Assembly: GCA_031761875.1 (NCBI GenBank)
Contig: CP134492.1
Span: forward strand, 1,798,001-1,862,000
Reading direction: 5' to 3'
Origin: Bacillaceae bacterium IKA-2
GTDB taxonomy: Bacteria; Bacillota; Bacilli; Bacillales; Anaerobacillaceae
Length of the DNA stretch: 64,000 nt
Below, one piece after another: positions 26,686 to 34,858 of the stretch. The notes beneath the pieces were generated by a model, which saw only the letters and a list, made by a program, of their open reading frames with translations, made no database searches and was not told the DNA's origin. Positions within the stretch are counted from its first letter, which is position 1. Every line of letters begins with the position of its first letter. The position numbers were made by a program, and so were the translations under genes.

Positions 26686-26751
26686 GAACAAGAGCAAGGG
26701 CAAGAGCAAGAACAAGAACAAGAACAAGAACAAGAACAAGAACAAGAACAA
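26686..26751. repeat. Hexanucleotide tandem repeat, 11 units
   Basis: Eleven units of GRRCAA run in tandem; seven consecutive units are GAACAA and the first four differ by one or two bases. It lies 17 bases after the ZorB-like gene. A 48-codon frame (GTG 26684 to TAA 26830) runs through it and would encode Asn-Lys/Ser-Lys repeats, but it lacks a standard ribosome binding site. Unit number is likely to vary between strains. Confidence 0.8.
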
Positions 26752-26876
26752 GGGCCAAGTTCGGGGTAAGGCCCTGAAATTACTAGTTTCAGATATATTT
26801 TCGCTTAATAATCGAGGAGTAGCAGCCTAAGCCAAAGCACCCATTCTGGAGTAACCTAAAATAATGAGACACTGTA

Positions 26877-26916
26877 AAACACCTTCGAAAAAGTACTGTA
26901 ATCGAAGGTGTTTTTG
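26877..26916 (+). terminator. Terminator downstream of the ZorAB-like pair
   Basis: AAACACCTTCGA pairs with TCGAAGGTGTTT across about 13 bases, followed by a T-rich run. It probably ends the 24154-26668 transcript, so the NERD gene at 27309 needs its own promoter. Confidence 0.8.
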
Positions 26917-26990
26917 CTTTTTTTTTAAATAGACAATTTAGAGTTTGTCAAAAGGTTAACGGTAAGCCGCTATTTTTGCGATTAGAACGG

Positions 26991-27184
26991 TTTGGACAGT
27001 AAAAAGAGATTTTGGACAGTAAATGGAGTCGTTTGGACAGTAAAAAGAGATTTTAGACAGTAAATGACGTAGTTTGGCTAGTAAAATGAAATTTCAGTCA
27101 CGAAACAAAGTAGTTTTGAACAAATAAATATATTTCGAACAGTTAATGGGGCAGTTTGGGCAGTAAATTAAAATTTCGGACGGA
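26991..27184. repeat. Degenerate tandem array, about ten units of ~20 bp
   Basis: Units start at 26991, 27011, 27032, 27052, 27073, about 27092, about 27113, 27133, 27155 and 27174. The best-preserved unit is TTTGGACAGTAAAAAGAGAT; the TTTNGNACAG core is retained in most and AT-rich filler varies. There is no unique-spacer structure, so this is not a CRISPR array. It lies between the ZorAB-like pair and the NERD gene. Confidence 0.75.
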
Positions 27185-27308
27185 ATTAATCAATAAAAAT
27201 TCAATTTTTATCCGAAAAAAAAATAATCTACTCAATATTACATATTTTGTAGAAATTTAAGAAGGAATTGGCATAAACAATGGAGAATGTTAGCTGTGAG
27301 GTGATTAT

Positions 27309-28298
27309 ATGATAGCAAAAGAGCGAAAAAAATCGTTGAAAGTGCTGAAATTAGAAGCTTTACAAGAGAGAGTGCCACCTACTTATCCAAAACGGTCATA
27401 CATTGAAGCGGAGTTAGGTAAAGCATTGGCAGGGTGGCGCGGCGAGCAGGCCATTGACTATTATCTTTCGTTTTTACAAAAAGAGAACTATGTATTTATT
27501 CATGATCTACGGCTCAAAGACAGTGAAGGGCGATTTTTTCAAATAGACACGCTCCTACTCTCACAAAAATACCATATCATTATTGAAGTGAAAAATATGG
27601 CAGGTACTTTATATTTTAATAATGACCCCCAACAATTAATTCAAACAACCAATAGTGGAGAAAAAGGAGAAAAAGGAGAAAAAGCTTACAATTGTCCAAT
27701 TTCACAAGTGGAACGGCAACAATTTCAACTGCAAACTTTCCTCAAAAATCTCCGTCCACGAGTACCAGAGGTTCCGATTGTATTCTTAATCGTTATAAGT
27801 AACACTAATACAGTCATTAGATTTGCTCCAACATTTAAAAAAGCAAAGCAGTGTGTTATTCAGTCCGCAGTTATCCCCGAAAAAGTAACCAACATTCATG
27901 ATACCTTCAAAGCTGATATTCTAACACAAAAAGAATTGAAAAAAATCGCCCGCCTCCTTGTCAAACATCATCAAGTTTCAAACCCAGACTATCTTAAAAG
28001 GTTTGATATTTCTCGAAACGATCTTCTGACAGGTGTGCATTGCCCAAAATGCCGTCAAATCCCAATGCAACGAAAGCGTGGCAAGTGGTTATGCCTTTCT
28101 TGTCAGCATTCTTCTAAAGATGCTCATATTGCAGCTCTCCACGACTACTTCCTTTTAATTGATACTACAATAACTAATCAGCAACTTCGAGACTTCCTTC
28201 ATCTTCCATCAATCTCAGTAGCATCAAAAATGTTAACTTCACTATCTTTAAAAAAAGATGGTCATTACAAGGGTTGTTTTTACTCGTCTGAAGAATGA
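27309..28298 (+). CDS. NERD-domain nuclease-like protein with zinc ribbon
   Basis: The 329-residue protein has an N-terminal NERD (nuclease-related) domain at about 40-170 with a PD-(D/E)xK-like arrangement: E46 in RGEQ, D80 in QIDTLLL and E93-x-K95 in IIEVKN. A GEKGEKGEK repeat (118-126) interrupts the loop after it. The C-terminal part holds a four-cysteine zinc ribbon (C245-x2-C248...C262-x2-C265) and a helical region like a winged helix. The ATG has GTGAGGTG upstream. NERD proteins occur on Bacillus chromosomes and plasmids; their role is poorly known, with DNA processing or defence suggested from the fold. Linkage to the ZorAB-like pair is by position only. Confidence 0.8.
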   Translation: MIAKERKKSLKVLKLEALQERVPPTYPKRSYIEAELGKALAGWRGEQAIDYYLSFLQKENYVFIHDLRLKDSEGRFFQIDTLLLSQKYHIIIEVKNMAGTLYFNNDPQQLIQTTNSGEKGEKGEKAYNCPISQVERQQFQLQTFLKNLRPRVPEVPIVFLIVISNTNTVIRFAPTFKKAKQCVIQSAVIPEKVTNIHDTFKADILTQKELKKIARLLVKHHQVSNPDYLKRFDISRNDLLTGVHCPKCRQIPMQRKRGKWLCLSCQHSSKDAHIAALHDYFLLIDTTITNQQLRDFLHLPSISVASKMLTSLSLKKDGHYKGCFYSSEE

Positions 28299-28377
28299 CA
28301 ATGTCAAAATTAAATTTTGGACTACAATAGAATGACACATATCAGGAATGAATTTGATGTTCCACTACAATTTGGGA

Positions 28378-28408
28378 GTTAAGTCAGCTCACATTAAGCT
28401 GACTTAAC
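28378..28408. terminator. Terminator hairpin between convergent genes
   Basis: GTTAAGTCAGCT pairs perfectly with AGCTGACTTAAC across a 7-base loop, in AT-rich flanks between the NERD gene and GMP reductase. The loop region shares TCACATTAAGCT with 36330-36341. Confidence 0.65.
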
Positions 28409-28422
28409 TAAATTTATTTTAT

Positions 28423-29406
28423 TTAATATATATTATCGCCGTTGAAAATTGAACTTTTTACGATGACATAATCGACTAGTCGAATTGCATCTAATTTATT
28501 TCCACCCGCATAAGAAATAGAAGATTGAAGATCTTGCTCCATTTCTATTAACGTATCTTTGAGATAGCCTCTGAATTCAACATGCATCTTCTTTCCTTCT
28601 ACATTTCTCTTTTCGCCTTTTTGGAATTCCGAAGCGGAACCGAAGTATTCTTTATAGAGCTTTCCATCTCTTTCAGTTGTTTCTCCTGGAGACTCTTCGT
28701 GTCCTGCAAATAATGAACTAATCATCACCATACTTGCACCAAACCTTACTGATTTAGCAATATCTCCATGTGTACGAATTCCTCCATCAGCAATTACTGG
28801 TTTACTCGCTGCCTTTGCACACCAACGTAGCGCGGCTAATTGCCAACCACCAGTTCCGAAACCTGTCTTAATCTTCGTAATACAAACTTTTCCTGGCCCA
28901 ATACCAACTTTAGTCGCATCAGCACCTGCATTTTCTAACTCTCTAACTGCTTCGGGAGTACCGATGTTCCCCGCAATAAGAAAACTATCAGGTAAATGTT
29001 TTTTAATATGCTGGATCATTTCCACCACAGCATTCGAATGACCATGCGCGATGTCAATAGTGATATATTCGGGTGAAAGACCTTCAGTGGCTAATTGTTG
29101 GATAAAGCTATACTCTTCATCTTTCACTCCAACACTAATAGATGCGATTAATTGACGTGACCTCATATCTTTAATAAAAGAACGTCGCTTCTCTGGTTCA
29201 AATCGATGCATAATGTAGAAATAATTATTTTCCGCTAAGTAAATAGCTATTTTCTCGTCTATTATCGTCTGCATATTAGCAGGTACAACTGGCAGTTTAA
29301 ATGTATGCTTGCCTAAAGTTACAGATGTATCACACTCTGATCGACTCTTTACAATACTTTTTGCCGGAACCAATTGAATATCTTCATAATCAAATACATT
29401 GTCCAT
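28423..29406 (-). CDS. guaC: GMP reductase
   Basis: The 327-residue enzyme is of the IMPDH/GMPR family and reduces GMP to IMP with NADPH for purine salvage and balance. The catalytic cysteine C175 lies in [12 protein letters not shown], and [13 protein letters not shown] and the [20 protein letters not shown] flap are typical of the GuaC-2 type found in Firmicutes. No CBS domains are present, as expected for GMPR. The frame is open to 29475, but the ATG at 29404-29406 has GGTGGGG upstream and begins with the family start [12 protein letters not shown]. It is monocistronic, with no purine riboswitch recognised in the leader. Confidence 0.93.
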   Translation of the reverse strand: MDNVFDYEDIQLVPAKSIVKSRSECDTSVTLGKHTFKLPVVPANMQTIIDEKIAIYLAENNYFYIMHRFEPEKRRSFIKDMRSRQLIASISVGVKDEEYSFIQQLATEGLSPEYITIDIAHGHSNAVVEMIQHIKKHLPDSFLIAGNIGTPEAVRELENAGADATKVGIGPGKVCITKIKTGFGTGGWQLAALRWCAKAASKPVIADGGIRTHGDIAKSVRFGASMVMISSLFAGHEESPGETTERDGKLYKEYFGSASEFQKGEKRNVEGKKMHVEFRGYLKDTLIEMEQDLQSSISYAGGNKLDAIRLVDYVIVKSSIFNGDNIY

Positions 29407-29453
29407 GATAACCCCACCTAAATAAAATTTTATAGATAAAAGAATGAACATTA

Positions 29454-29714
29454 TTAATTTGGAATATTTATCCACAAGTAATAGTTCCTGTGAAGTCCCG
29501 AATAACTTTGTTTCATAGCAATTACCTGTTCCATTATACCTTTAAGTCCTTCGATCGTAAAAATCCTATGCTTAGGATCGTCATCTTCATAATTGCCAGC
29601 AAAGGAATCTACACTATATCTATCATTAGTACATGTAGCTATTAAAAATGGGGTTAAACATTTTACTATGAATTGACCTGATTGAACAGTAACCGAATCA
29701 AGGAAAGAAAACAA
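29454..29714 (-). CDS. Possible small protein of unknown function
   Basis: This frame of up to 86 codons lies in the 366-base gap between guaC and the BrkB-like gene. It starts with TTG at 29714 without a clear ribosome binding site. The residue mix ([19 protein letters not shown], then an acidic stretch) looks protein-like but matches no family I know. It could be the 3' remnant of a lost gene; the rest of the gap shows nothing else. Confidence 0.25.
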   Translation of the reverse strand: MFSFLDSVTVQSGQFIVKCLTPFLIATCTNDRYSVDSFAGNYEDDDPKHRIFTIEGLKGIMEQVIAMKQSYSGLHRNYYLWINIPN

Positions 29715-29772
29715 AGCAAGCAGGGGGAACTTTGTTTTCTAGAGGTAGTAAAGGCATAACAATAACCTTTTG

Positions 29773-30606
29773 CTACTTTTGCTCTCTAAGATTATAAAGT
29801 GTGGCATTAATCTCCCCACCGATAATGAGGATTAGACCACTTAAGTAAAACCAAAGCATTAAAACGATGACTCCTCCTAAACTTCCGTAAGTTGCTGTAA
29901 AATTGTTAAAATTTGCAATATAAAGGGAAAAACTAAAAGAGATAATTTGCCAACTAATAGTAGCCATTAGCGCACCGTATAGGACATGGCGAAACGATAA
30001 TTTTCTGTTTGGAGCAATCATGTAAACAAGCATTAGAACGGATGTCATAATTACCGCACCAATCAACCAGCGAAGACGATTTAAAATAACAAAAGTCTCT
30101 TCAGGAATGAAAAACAGTTCATTTATACTGGTTAAGATTAAGTTCCCAAAAACCGGAAGTAATAAAGTTACGAAAAATACGATAACTGTACCGAACGTCA
30201 AAAAAATAGACAACAATCTTATCTTCAAAAAAGAGCGTGTTTCAATGATGTTATGAGCTCTATTAAGTGCGTGTATTAAGGCATTTATTCCATTCGATGA
30301 GGTCCATATCGTTGCTAAAATACCAAAAGATAATAAACCACCTTTAGGTTCTTGTATTACTTCTAATACAGTTTCAGTAAATAACTCGGCCAGTTCTGGA
30401 GGTGCAACGTCGTGAACAAAATTGTAGATGACTTCCACATCAAGCGGTAAATAAGGAAGTAATGATAAAAGAAAAATAAGAAAAGGAAAGATAGAAAGCA
30501 TAAAATAAAAGGCTAATGTAGCTGCCCAATCTTGGATAGGATCTTTTTTTATTTGTTCATAAAATTCTTTAGAAAATAAAAGAGCTGTTTGAATACTTTT
30601 CAATAA
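29773..30606 (-). CDS. YihY/BrkB-family membrane protein
   Basis: The protein of about 277 residues has six hydrophobic segments and the family hallmarks DWAATLAFYFMLSIFPFLIFLLSLLP (near 25-50) and FTATYGSLGGVIVLMLWFYLSGLILIIGGEIN near the C-terminus. The family was once mislabelled ribonuclease BN; its real function is unsettled, with membrane transport or envelope roles suggested. The in-frame GTG at 30615 touches the AAGGTGG ribosome binding site, so the TTG at 30606 (MKSIQTALLFSKEF) is the better start. Monocistronic on the minus strand. Confidence 0.88.
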   Translation of the reverse strand, partial: LLKSIQTALLFSKEFYEQIKKDPIQDWAATLAFYFMLSIFPFLIFLLSLLPYLPLDVEVIYNFVHDVAPPELAELFTETVLEVIQEPKGGLLSFGILATIWTSSNGINALIHALNRAHNIIETRSFLKIRLLSIFLTFGTVIVFFVTLLLPVFGNLILTSINELFFIPEETFVILNRLRWLIGAVIMTSVLMLVYMIAPNRKLSFRHVLYGALMATISWQIISFSFSLYIANFNNFTATYGSLGGVIVLMLWFYLSGLILIIGGEINATLYNLREQK

Positions 30607-30861
30607 AAGCACCACCTTCTACTAGTTATTAGTAAATACCCCATTTATTATGTAGTTGAAACTCAAATCAATTCAGTTACATATTTTATTTTAAACTAAT
30701 CCGAAAAATAAACAAATTCATACAAGTAGGGATTTTAGAAAAGCAATTTTAAAAAACAAAAAAAATTTCAGTCGCCCATTTGATACTTTTTCTATGCTAC
30801 AATAAACTAATAAATAAGGGCGAATATTGAAAAAATTAGGATGCAGAAGGAGATAGGGTTC

Positions 30862-31347
30862 ATGTATATACGTAATGCAGTAATGAGCGATGTAATGACA
30901 ATCTATAATTTAATTGATTTATATGCAAAAGATGGAATAGTCTTAGCAAGAACCCGTGCATCCATTTATGAAAATCTCCAGTCTATGTATGTAGCTACTG
31001 AAAATAATGAAATTTTAGGAATTGCTGGGTTGCATATTTTAGGGGAAGATTTAGCAGAAATTCGATCATTAATTGTTTCTCCATCTCATTCCGGAAAGGG
31101 AATTGGTAAGGCGCTTGTCAATCAAATAGTAATAGAAACTGCCAAACTTGAAATTGAAAAATTATTAACATTAACCTATCAAGTTGAATTTTTTAAAAAA
31201 TGTGGTTTTGAGATTGTTGAGAAAGAAACCATGCCTCAAAAAGTATGGAAAGATTGTATTAATTGTGCGAAGTTCCCAGTTTGTGATGAAACGGCTATGG
31301 TTAATCATGTTCGTAGTAGTAAAGTTGTTAAAGTAGAAATGGTTTAA
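30862..31347 (+). CDS. GNAT N-acetyltransferase, short ArgA-like
   Basis: This is a 161-residue single-domain GNAT enzyme. The acetyl-CoA pyrophosphate loop is SHSGKGIGKAL, and the C-terminal segment PQKVWKDCINCAKFPVCDETAM resembles the short N-acetylglutamate-synthase-like proteins (ArgA type) of Firmicutes. Such enzymes acetylate glutamate in arginine synthesis in some bacteria, but many homologues have other amine substrates. The ATG at 30862 is used because AAGGAGATAG lies about 8 bases upstream; the earlier ATG at 30841 lies before that ribosome binding site. Monocistronic, with a terminator at 31540. Confidence 0.78.
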   Translation: MYIRNAVMSDVMTIYNLIDLYAKDGIVLARTRASIYENLQSMYVATENNEILGIAGLHILGEDLAEIRSLIVSPSHSGKGIGKALVNQIVIETAKLEIEKLLTLTYQVEFFKKCGFEIVEKETMPQKVWKDCINCAKFPVCDETAMVNHVRSSKVVKVEMV

Positions 31348-31539
31348 AATTGGCAATTTTCTAATAATTATTGACAGTTAGAGCAATCATCGAATATAAT
31401 CAAGATAACAAATCGTTTCTAGAAGGATTTACCTCTTTCATGCCCAACGATTGGATCATTTAATTTCTGGAAAATTATATAGTAACTTTAAACTGATAAA
31501 TCTATTAACCTCCGAAAAACGGAGCAAAAAAGTAGAGCG

Positions 31540-31584
31540 AAGCCAGTTGTATCATTATTTATTATGATATAACTGGCTTTTTTT
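31540..31584 (+). terminator. Intrinsic terminator in a 512-base gap
   Basis: AAGCCAGTT-TATCAT pairs with ATGATA-AACTGGCTT, followed by seven T's. The rest of the gap (31348-31859) has a small hairpin CTCCG-AAAAA-CGGAG near 31510 and no gene. A GGAGGTG at 31681 is not followed by a usable start codon. Confidence 0.75.
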
Positions 31585-31859
31585 GTTAGTTATGAAAGTA
31601 CAAACGTTCTCATTTTGCTAGTTATCTAACGGCTAATCCTGTCTCGTTTTATTCGATTCAGAGAGCTTGAGAAACTTATTTGGAGGTGTAAAATCAGTAC
31701 GTAAAATCAAAAGATAATTATGCTTTAATTAAAACAATTGATATTGCTTCCTAAGGGACGTTTTCAAGCAGTTGTACAAAGTAAACTCGTTTCAGTAAGT
31801 TGAAACATCAGAAAATCAGGATAAAATTTAAAATCTATTGACAAGAGCAGGTGAGGACA

Positions 31860-33047
31860 ATGTCTGGTGCATTAGATGGGATACGAGTTTTAGATTTAAC
31901 TAGAGTTCTAGCTGGACCGTATTGCACCATGATTTTAGGAGATTTAGGTGCTGAAATTATTAAGGTCGAGGCTCCTGGCGGAAGTGATGATACCCGAGCA
32001 TGGGGGCCGCCGTATACTGGCGGTGAAAGTGCTTATTATTTATGTGCGAATCGAAATAAAAGAGCGATTACATTAGATTTAAAGTCAGAGGCTGGAAAGA
32101 ATGTTTTAGAAAAGCTAATTAAACAATCGGACGTGATTATTGAAAACTTCAAACATGGGACGATGGAAAAATGGGGACTAGGTTATGAGCAATTAAATAT
32201 CTTAAATCCGCAAATTGTTCATTGTTCAATTACTGGCTTTGGTCATGAAGGACCCTATAAAGATTTACCAGGCTATGATTTTATTATCCAAGCAATGAGT
32301 GGTTTGATGAGTATTACAGGAAGTGAACAATCGGGACCGATGAAAGTAGGCGTAGCTATTTCAGATATTTTTACTGGCTTATATGCAGCAATCGGCATAC
32401 AAGCTGCATTACTTGAGCGCAATCAATCGGGAATGGGGCAAAGTATTGACCTATCATTGTTTGATTCACAAATCAGTACACTTGCTAATGTGGCTAGTAA
32501 TTATTTAGTGTCAGAAAAAAATCCAAAACCTCTAGGTAATGAACATCCTAATATTGTTCCTTATCAATCGTTCAATACGTTAGATGGACAGATTGCAGTG
32601 GCGGTTGGAAATGATGGTCAGTTTGTGAAATTTATGAACGTAATTGGCCTTAGTAACTTAAGTAAAGATGAAAGATATGCTACAAATCCAAAAAGGTTAG
32701 AAAACAGGAAAGAATTAGTTAAAGTGATTTCAGATCAAATGAGGCTAAAGGAAACACAGTTTTGGATAAAAAGTCTTCGTGAGAATGGAATACCATCTGG
32801 ATCCATTAATACGATAGCTGAGATGTTTGAAGATCCTCAAGTTAAAGCAAGCGGAATAATAAAAGAGGTTTCTCATCCGACAGCTGGAATGATACGTCTT
32901 GTCGGTAGCCCACTCAAACTCTCACGAACACCAACAGAAGTGAGAAGACATCCACCATTGGCTGGTGAACATACTGAAGAAGTCCTAAAAGAAATTGGCT
33001 TAAGTAGTAGCAAAATATCTGAATTGAAAGAAAAAAATATTATTTAG
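31860..33047 (+). CDS. Family III (CaiB/BaiF/Frc) CoA-transferase
   Basis: The 395-residue enzyme has the interlocked-dimer CoA-transferase fold. MSGALDGIRVLDLTRVLAGPYCTMILGDLGAEIIKVE is the family N-terminus, and D169 in KVGVAISDIFTG aligns with the catalytic aspartate (D169) of formyl-CoA transferase. It moves CoA between carboxylic acids. The next gene, an acyl-CoA dehydrogenase 11 bases on, suggests activation and then oxidation of a short or branched acid. The ATG at 31860 has AGGTGAGG upstream; GTG 31851 is also in frame. The acid substrate is unknown, and could be the product of the aldehyde oxidoreductase at 39262. Confidence 0.88.
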   Translation: MSGALDGIRVLDLTRVLAGPYCTMILGDLGAEIIKVEAPGGSDDTRAWGPPYTGGESAYYLCANRNKRAITLDLKSEAGKNVLEKLIKQSDVIIENFKHGTMEKWGLGYEQLNILNPQIVHCSITGFGHEGPYKDLPGYDFIIQAMSGLMSITGSEQSGPMKVGVAISDIFTGLYAAIGIQAALLERNQSGMGQSIDLSLFDSQISTLANVASNYLVSEKNPKPLGNEHPNIVPYQSFNTLDGQIAVAVGNDGQFVKFMNVIGLSNLSKDERYATNPKRLENRKELVKVISDQMRLKETQFWIKSLRENGIPSGSINTIAEMFEDPQVKASGIIKEVSHPTAGMIRLVGSPLKLSRTPTEVRRHPPLAGEHTEEVLKEIGLSSSKISELKEKNII

Positions 33048-33058
33048 GGGGAAAAAAA

Positions 33059-34273
33059 ATGATGAATTTTAAATTTTCAGAAGAACAAGAAATGGTAAGA
33101 AAGATGGTACGTAATTTTGTTGATAAAGAGATCATGCCTTATATTGGTGAGTGGGATGCAAAAAGTCACTTTGAAGTAGGAATTATGAAGCGTCTTGCAG
33201 AACTAGATTTAATGGGTGTTTGTATACCAGAAGAATATGGCGGAAGCGGGATGGATTATAATACACTAGCGATCGTTTGTGAAGAATTAGAGCGTGGTGA
33301 TACGGCGTTTAGGACAGCGGTATCCGTGCATATTGGTCTCAGTAGTTTAACGCTCTTACAGTGGGGAAATGAATATCAAAAACAAAAGTATCTGATCCCA
33401 CAAGCAAAAGGCGAAAAAATTGGTGCTTTTGGACTGACTGAACCGAATGCCGGATCTGATGTTGCTGCATTACAAACAACAGCAGTAAAAGATGGCGATG
33501 ATTATATTCTTAATGGTTCAAAAACATGGATTTCTCTTTGTGACCATGCCGATAATTTCCTTGTTTTTGCTTATACAGATAAGAGTAAAAAACAAAAAGG
33601 CATTTCGGCCTTTATTGTTGAAAGAACGATGCCTGGTTTCTCTTCTAAAGCGATTAAAGGTAAGTTAGGAATTCGAGCAGGAAATACAGGGGAACTTTTC
33701 TTTGAAGATGTAAGAGTTCCAAAAGAAAATTTGCTTGGTGAAGAAGGAGAAGGATTCAAAATTGCTATGGCAGCACTTGATAACGGGAGATTTACGGTCG
33801 CAGCTGGGGCTAGCGGGCAAATTATGGCTTGTTTAGAAGCGAGCGTTTCTTATTGCCATGAAAGAAGTACCTTTGGTAAAGAAATTGGGAAACATCAATT
33901 AGTCCAACAAATGATCGCTAATATGGAAGCTGGATTACAAATGTCACGTCTCTTAGTCTATAAGGCGGGATGGCTTAAAAATGAAGGAGAACGAAACACC
34001 CAAGAAACTTCGCTTGCAAAATGGCAAGCTTGTAATTTTGCAAATCAAGCAGCTAACGATGCTGTCCAAATTTATGGTGCCTATGGCTATTCGAACGAAT
34101 ACCCTGTTGAACGTTACTTGAGAAATTCTAAAGCACCAGTTATCTATGAAGGAACCCGAGAAATTCATACACTCATGCAAGCGGATTATGTATTAGGATA
34201 CCGTCAAGATAAACCGACCTCAAAAACATTACCTGCTTGGCCTTTTGAGCAACTGAAAGAAACTGTAAAGTAA
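33059..34273 (+). CDS. Acyl-CoA dehydrogenase
   Basis: This 404-residue FAD enzyme has the three acyl-CoA dehydrogenase domains: N-terminal helical (about 5-120), beta (GAFGLTEPNAGSDVAALQTTA, about 121-141, and beyond) and C-terminal helical. E364 in VIYEGTREIH matches the catalytic base of the glutaryl-CoA/isobutyryl-CoA dehydrogenase branch. R-x-T-V-A-A-G near residue 245 is also typical. It would introduce a 2,3 double bond into an acyl-CoA and pass electrons to an electron-transfer flavoprotein, which is not encoded here. GGGGGAAA precedes tandem ATGs at 33059 and 33062. It is in an operon with the CoA-transferase. Confidence 0.9.
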   Translation: MMNFKFSEEQEMVRKMVRNFVDKEIMPYIGEWDAKSHFEVGIMKRLAELDLMGVCIPEEYGGSGMDYNTLAIVCEELERGDTAFRTAVSVHIGLSSLTLLQWGNEYQKQKYLIPQAKGEKIGAFGLTEPNAGSDVAALQTTAVKDGDDYILNGSKTWISLCDHADNFLVFAYTDKSKKQKGISAFIVERTMPGFSSKAIKGKLGIRAGNTGELFFEDVRVPKENLLGEEGEGFKIAMAALDNGRFTVAAGASGQIMACLEASVSYCHERSTFGKEIGKHQLVQQMIANMEAGLQMSRLLVYKAGWLKNEGERNTQETSLAKWQACNFANQAANDAVQIYGAYGYSNEYPVERYLRNSKAPVIYEGTREIHTLMQADYVLGYRQDKPTSKTLPAWPFEQLKETVK

Positions 34274-34283
34274 CTTGGTTTCC

Positions 34284-34325
34284 ATGACTTATGGGTAGGT
34301 GATGTCCTATCCATAAGTCATTTTT
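34284..34325 (+). terminator. Terminator after acyl-CoA dehydrogenase
   Basis: A 16-bp stem (34284-34299 with 34306-34321, one mismatch) with a 6-base loop is followed by T's. Confidence 0.85.
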
Positions 34326-34470
34326 AGTTATAATAATTAAACTTACATAAAAACCCTTTTCTCCCATTTTATTTATGAAGAAGGTAAATTTTTAAAAAAT
34401 GTCGAATAGAAGTATAGGCGATTTAGTAGATAATTTAGATCATAGTTTTAATAAACAAGGAGAGAAGCAT

Positions 34471-34794
34471 ATGGGGAACATTAATACAATTTTTATTGCT
34501 GGTCACGCAAGACTACCGCAAGGCATGGCAGCAAAGAGTGTGTTTGAAACGTTAACGGTAACAGCAGAAGTAGATCGGAAATATGGTGTTATTATTAATG
34601 CGTCTTGTACGCTAGCAACAGACCATGGTCGGGAATTTATAGGTAGGCTGTTAACCGGCTTCAGTTTAAGAGATGGTATAGATGAACCTATTAAATGTAT
34701 TCAAGATCACTATCGAGGTAAGGCAACAAATGCGCTTATCGCCGGTGTAAAAGATTTACATTTACAATATCTTCAAATTAATAAAGGTGAATAA
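34471..34794 (+). CDS. DUF3870-family protein
   Basis: The 107-residue protein begins MGNINTIFIAGHARLPQGMAAKSVFETL, the recognisable opening of the DUF3870 family. It has a compact alpha/beta look, no signal or membrane segment, and conserved GHARLP and ATDHGREFI stretches. The frame is open to 34399, but the ATG at 34471 has AAGGAGAG 7 bases upstream. Function unknown; I recall members next to CoA-transferases, TRAP transporters and sigma-54 activators, which is also the setting here. It is convergent with the activator gene and shares its terminator. Confidence 0.72.
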   Translation: MGNINTIFIAGHARLPQGMAAKSVFETLTVTAEVDRKYGVIINASCTLATDHGREFIGRLLTGFSLRDGIDEPIKCIQDHYRGKATNALIAGVKDLHLQYLQINKGE

Positions 34795-34799
34795 TTACG

Positions 34800-34851
34800 A
34801 AAAAGCCTATACACCCTCATTTGGAAACTCCTGAGGATGTATAGGCTTTTT
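34800..34851. terminator. Bidirectional terminator
   Basis: AAAAGCCTATACA-CCTCA (34801-34819) pairs with TGAGG-TGTATAGGCTTTT (34832-34850), with A and T flanks. It serves the DUF3870 gene and the convergent sigma-54 activator. Confidence 0.85.
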
Positions 34852-34858
34852 GCATCAT

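Noticed and set aside
26684-26830. 48-codon ORF through the hexanucleotide repeat
   Set aside because: The upstream G-rich stretch is not a normal ribosome binding site at correct spacing, and low-complexity coding is expected from the repeat itself.
26991-27184. Possible CRISPR array
   Set aside because: Units are contiguous, degenerate and about 20 bp with no unique spacers; no cas genes are nearby.
31670-31700. GGAGGTG ribosome-binding-like site upstream of the CoA-transferase
   Set aside because: No start codon at suitable spacing; the frame closes at once.
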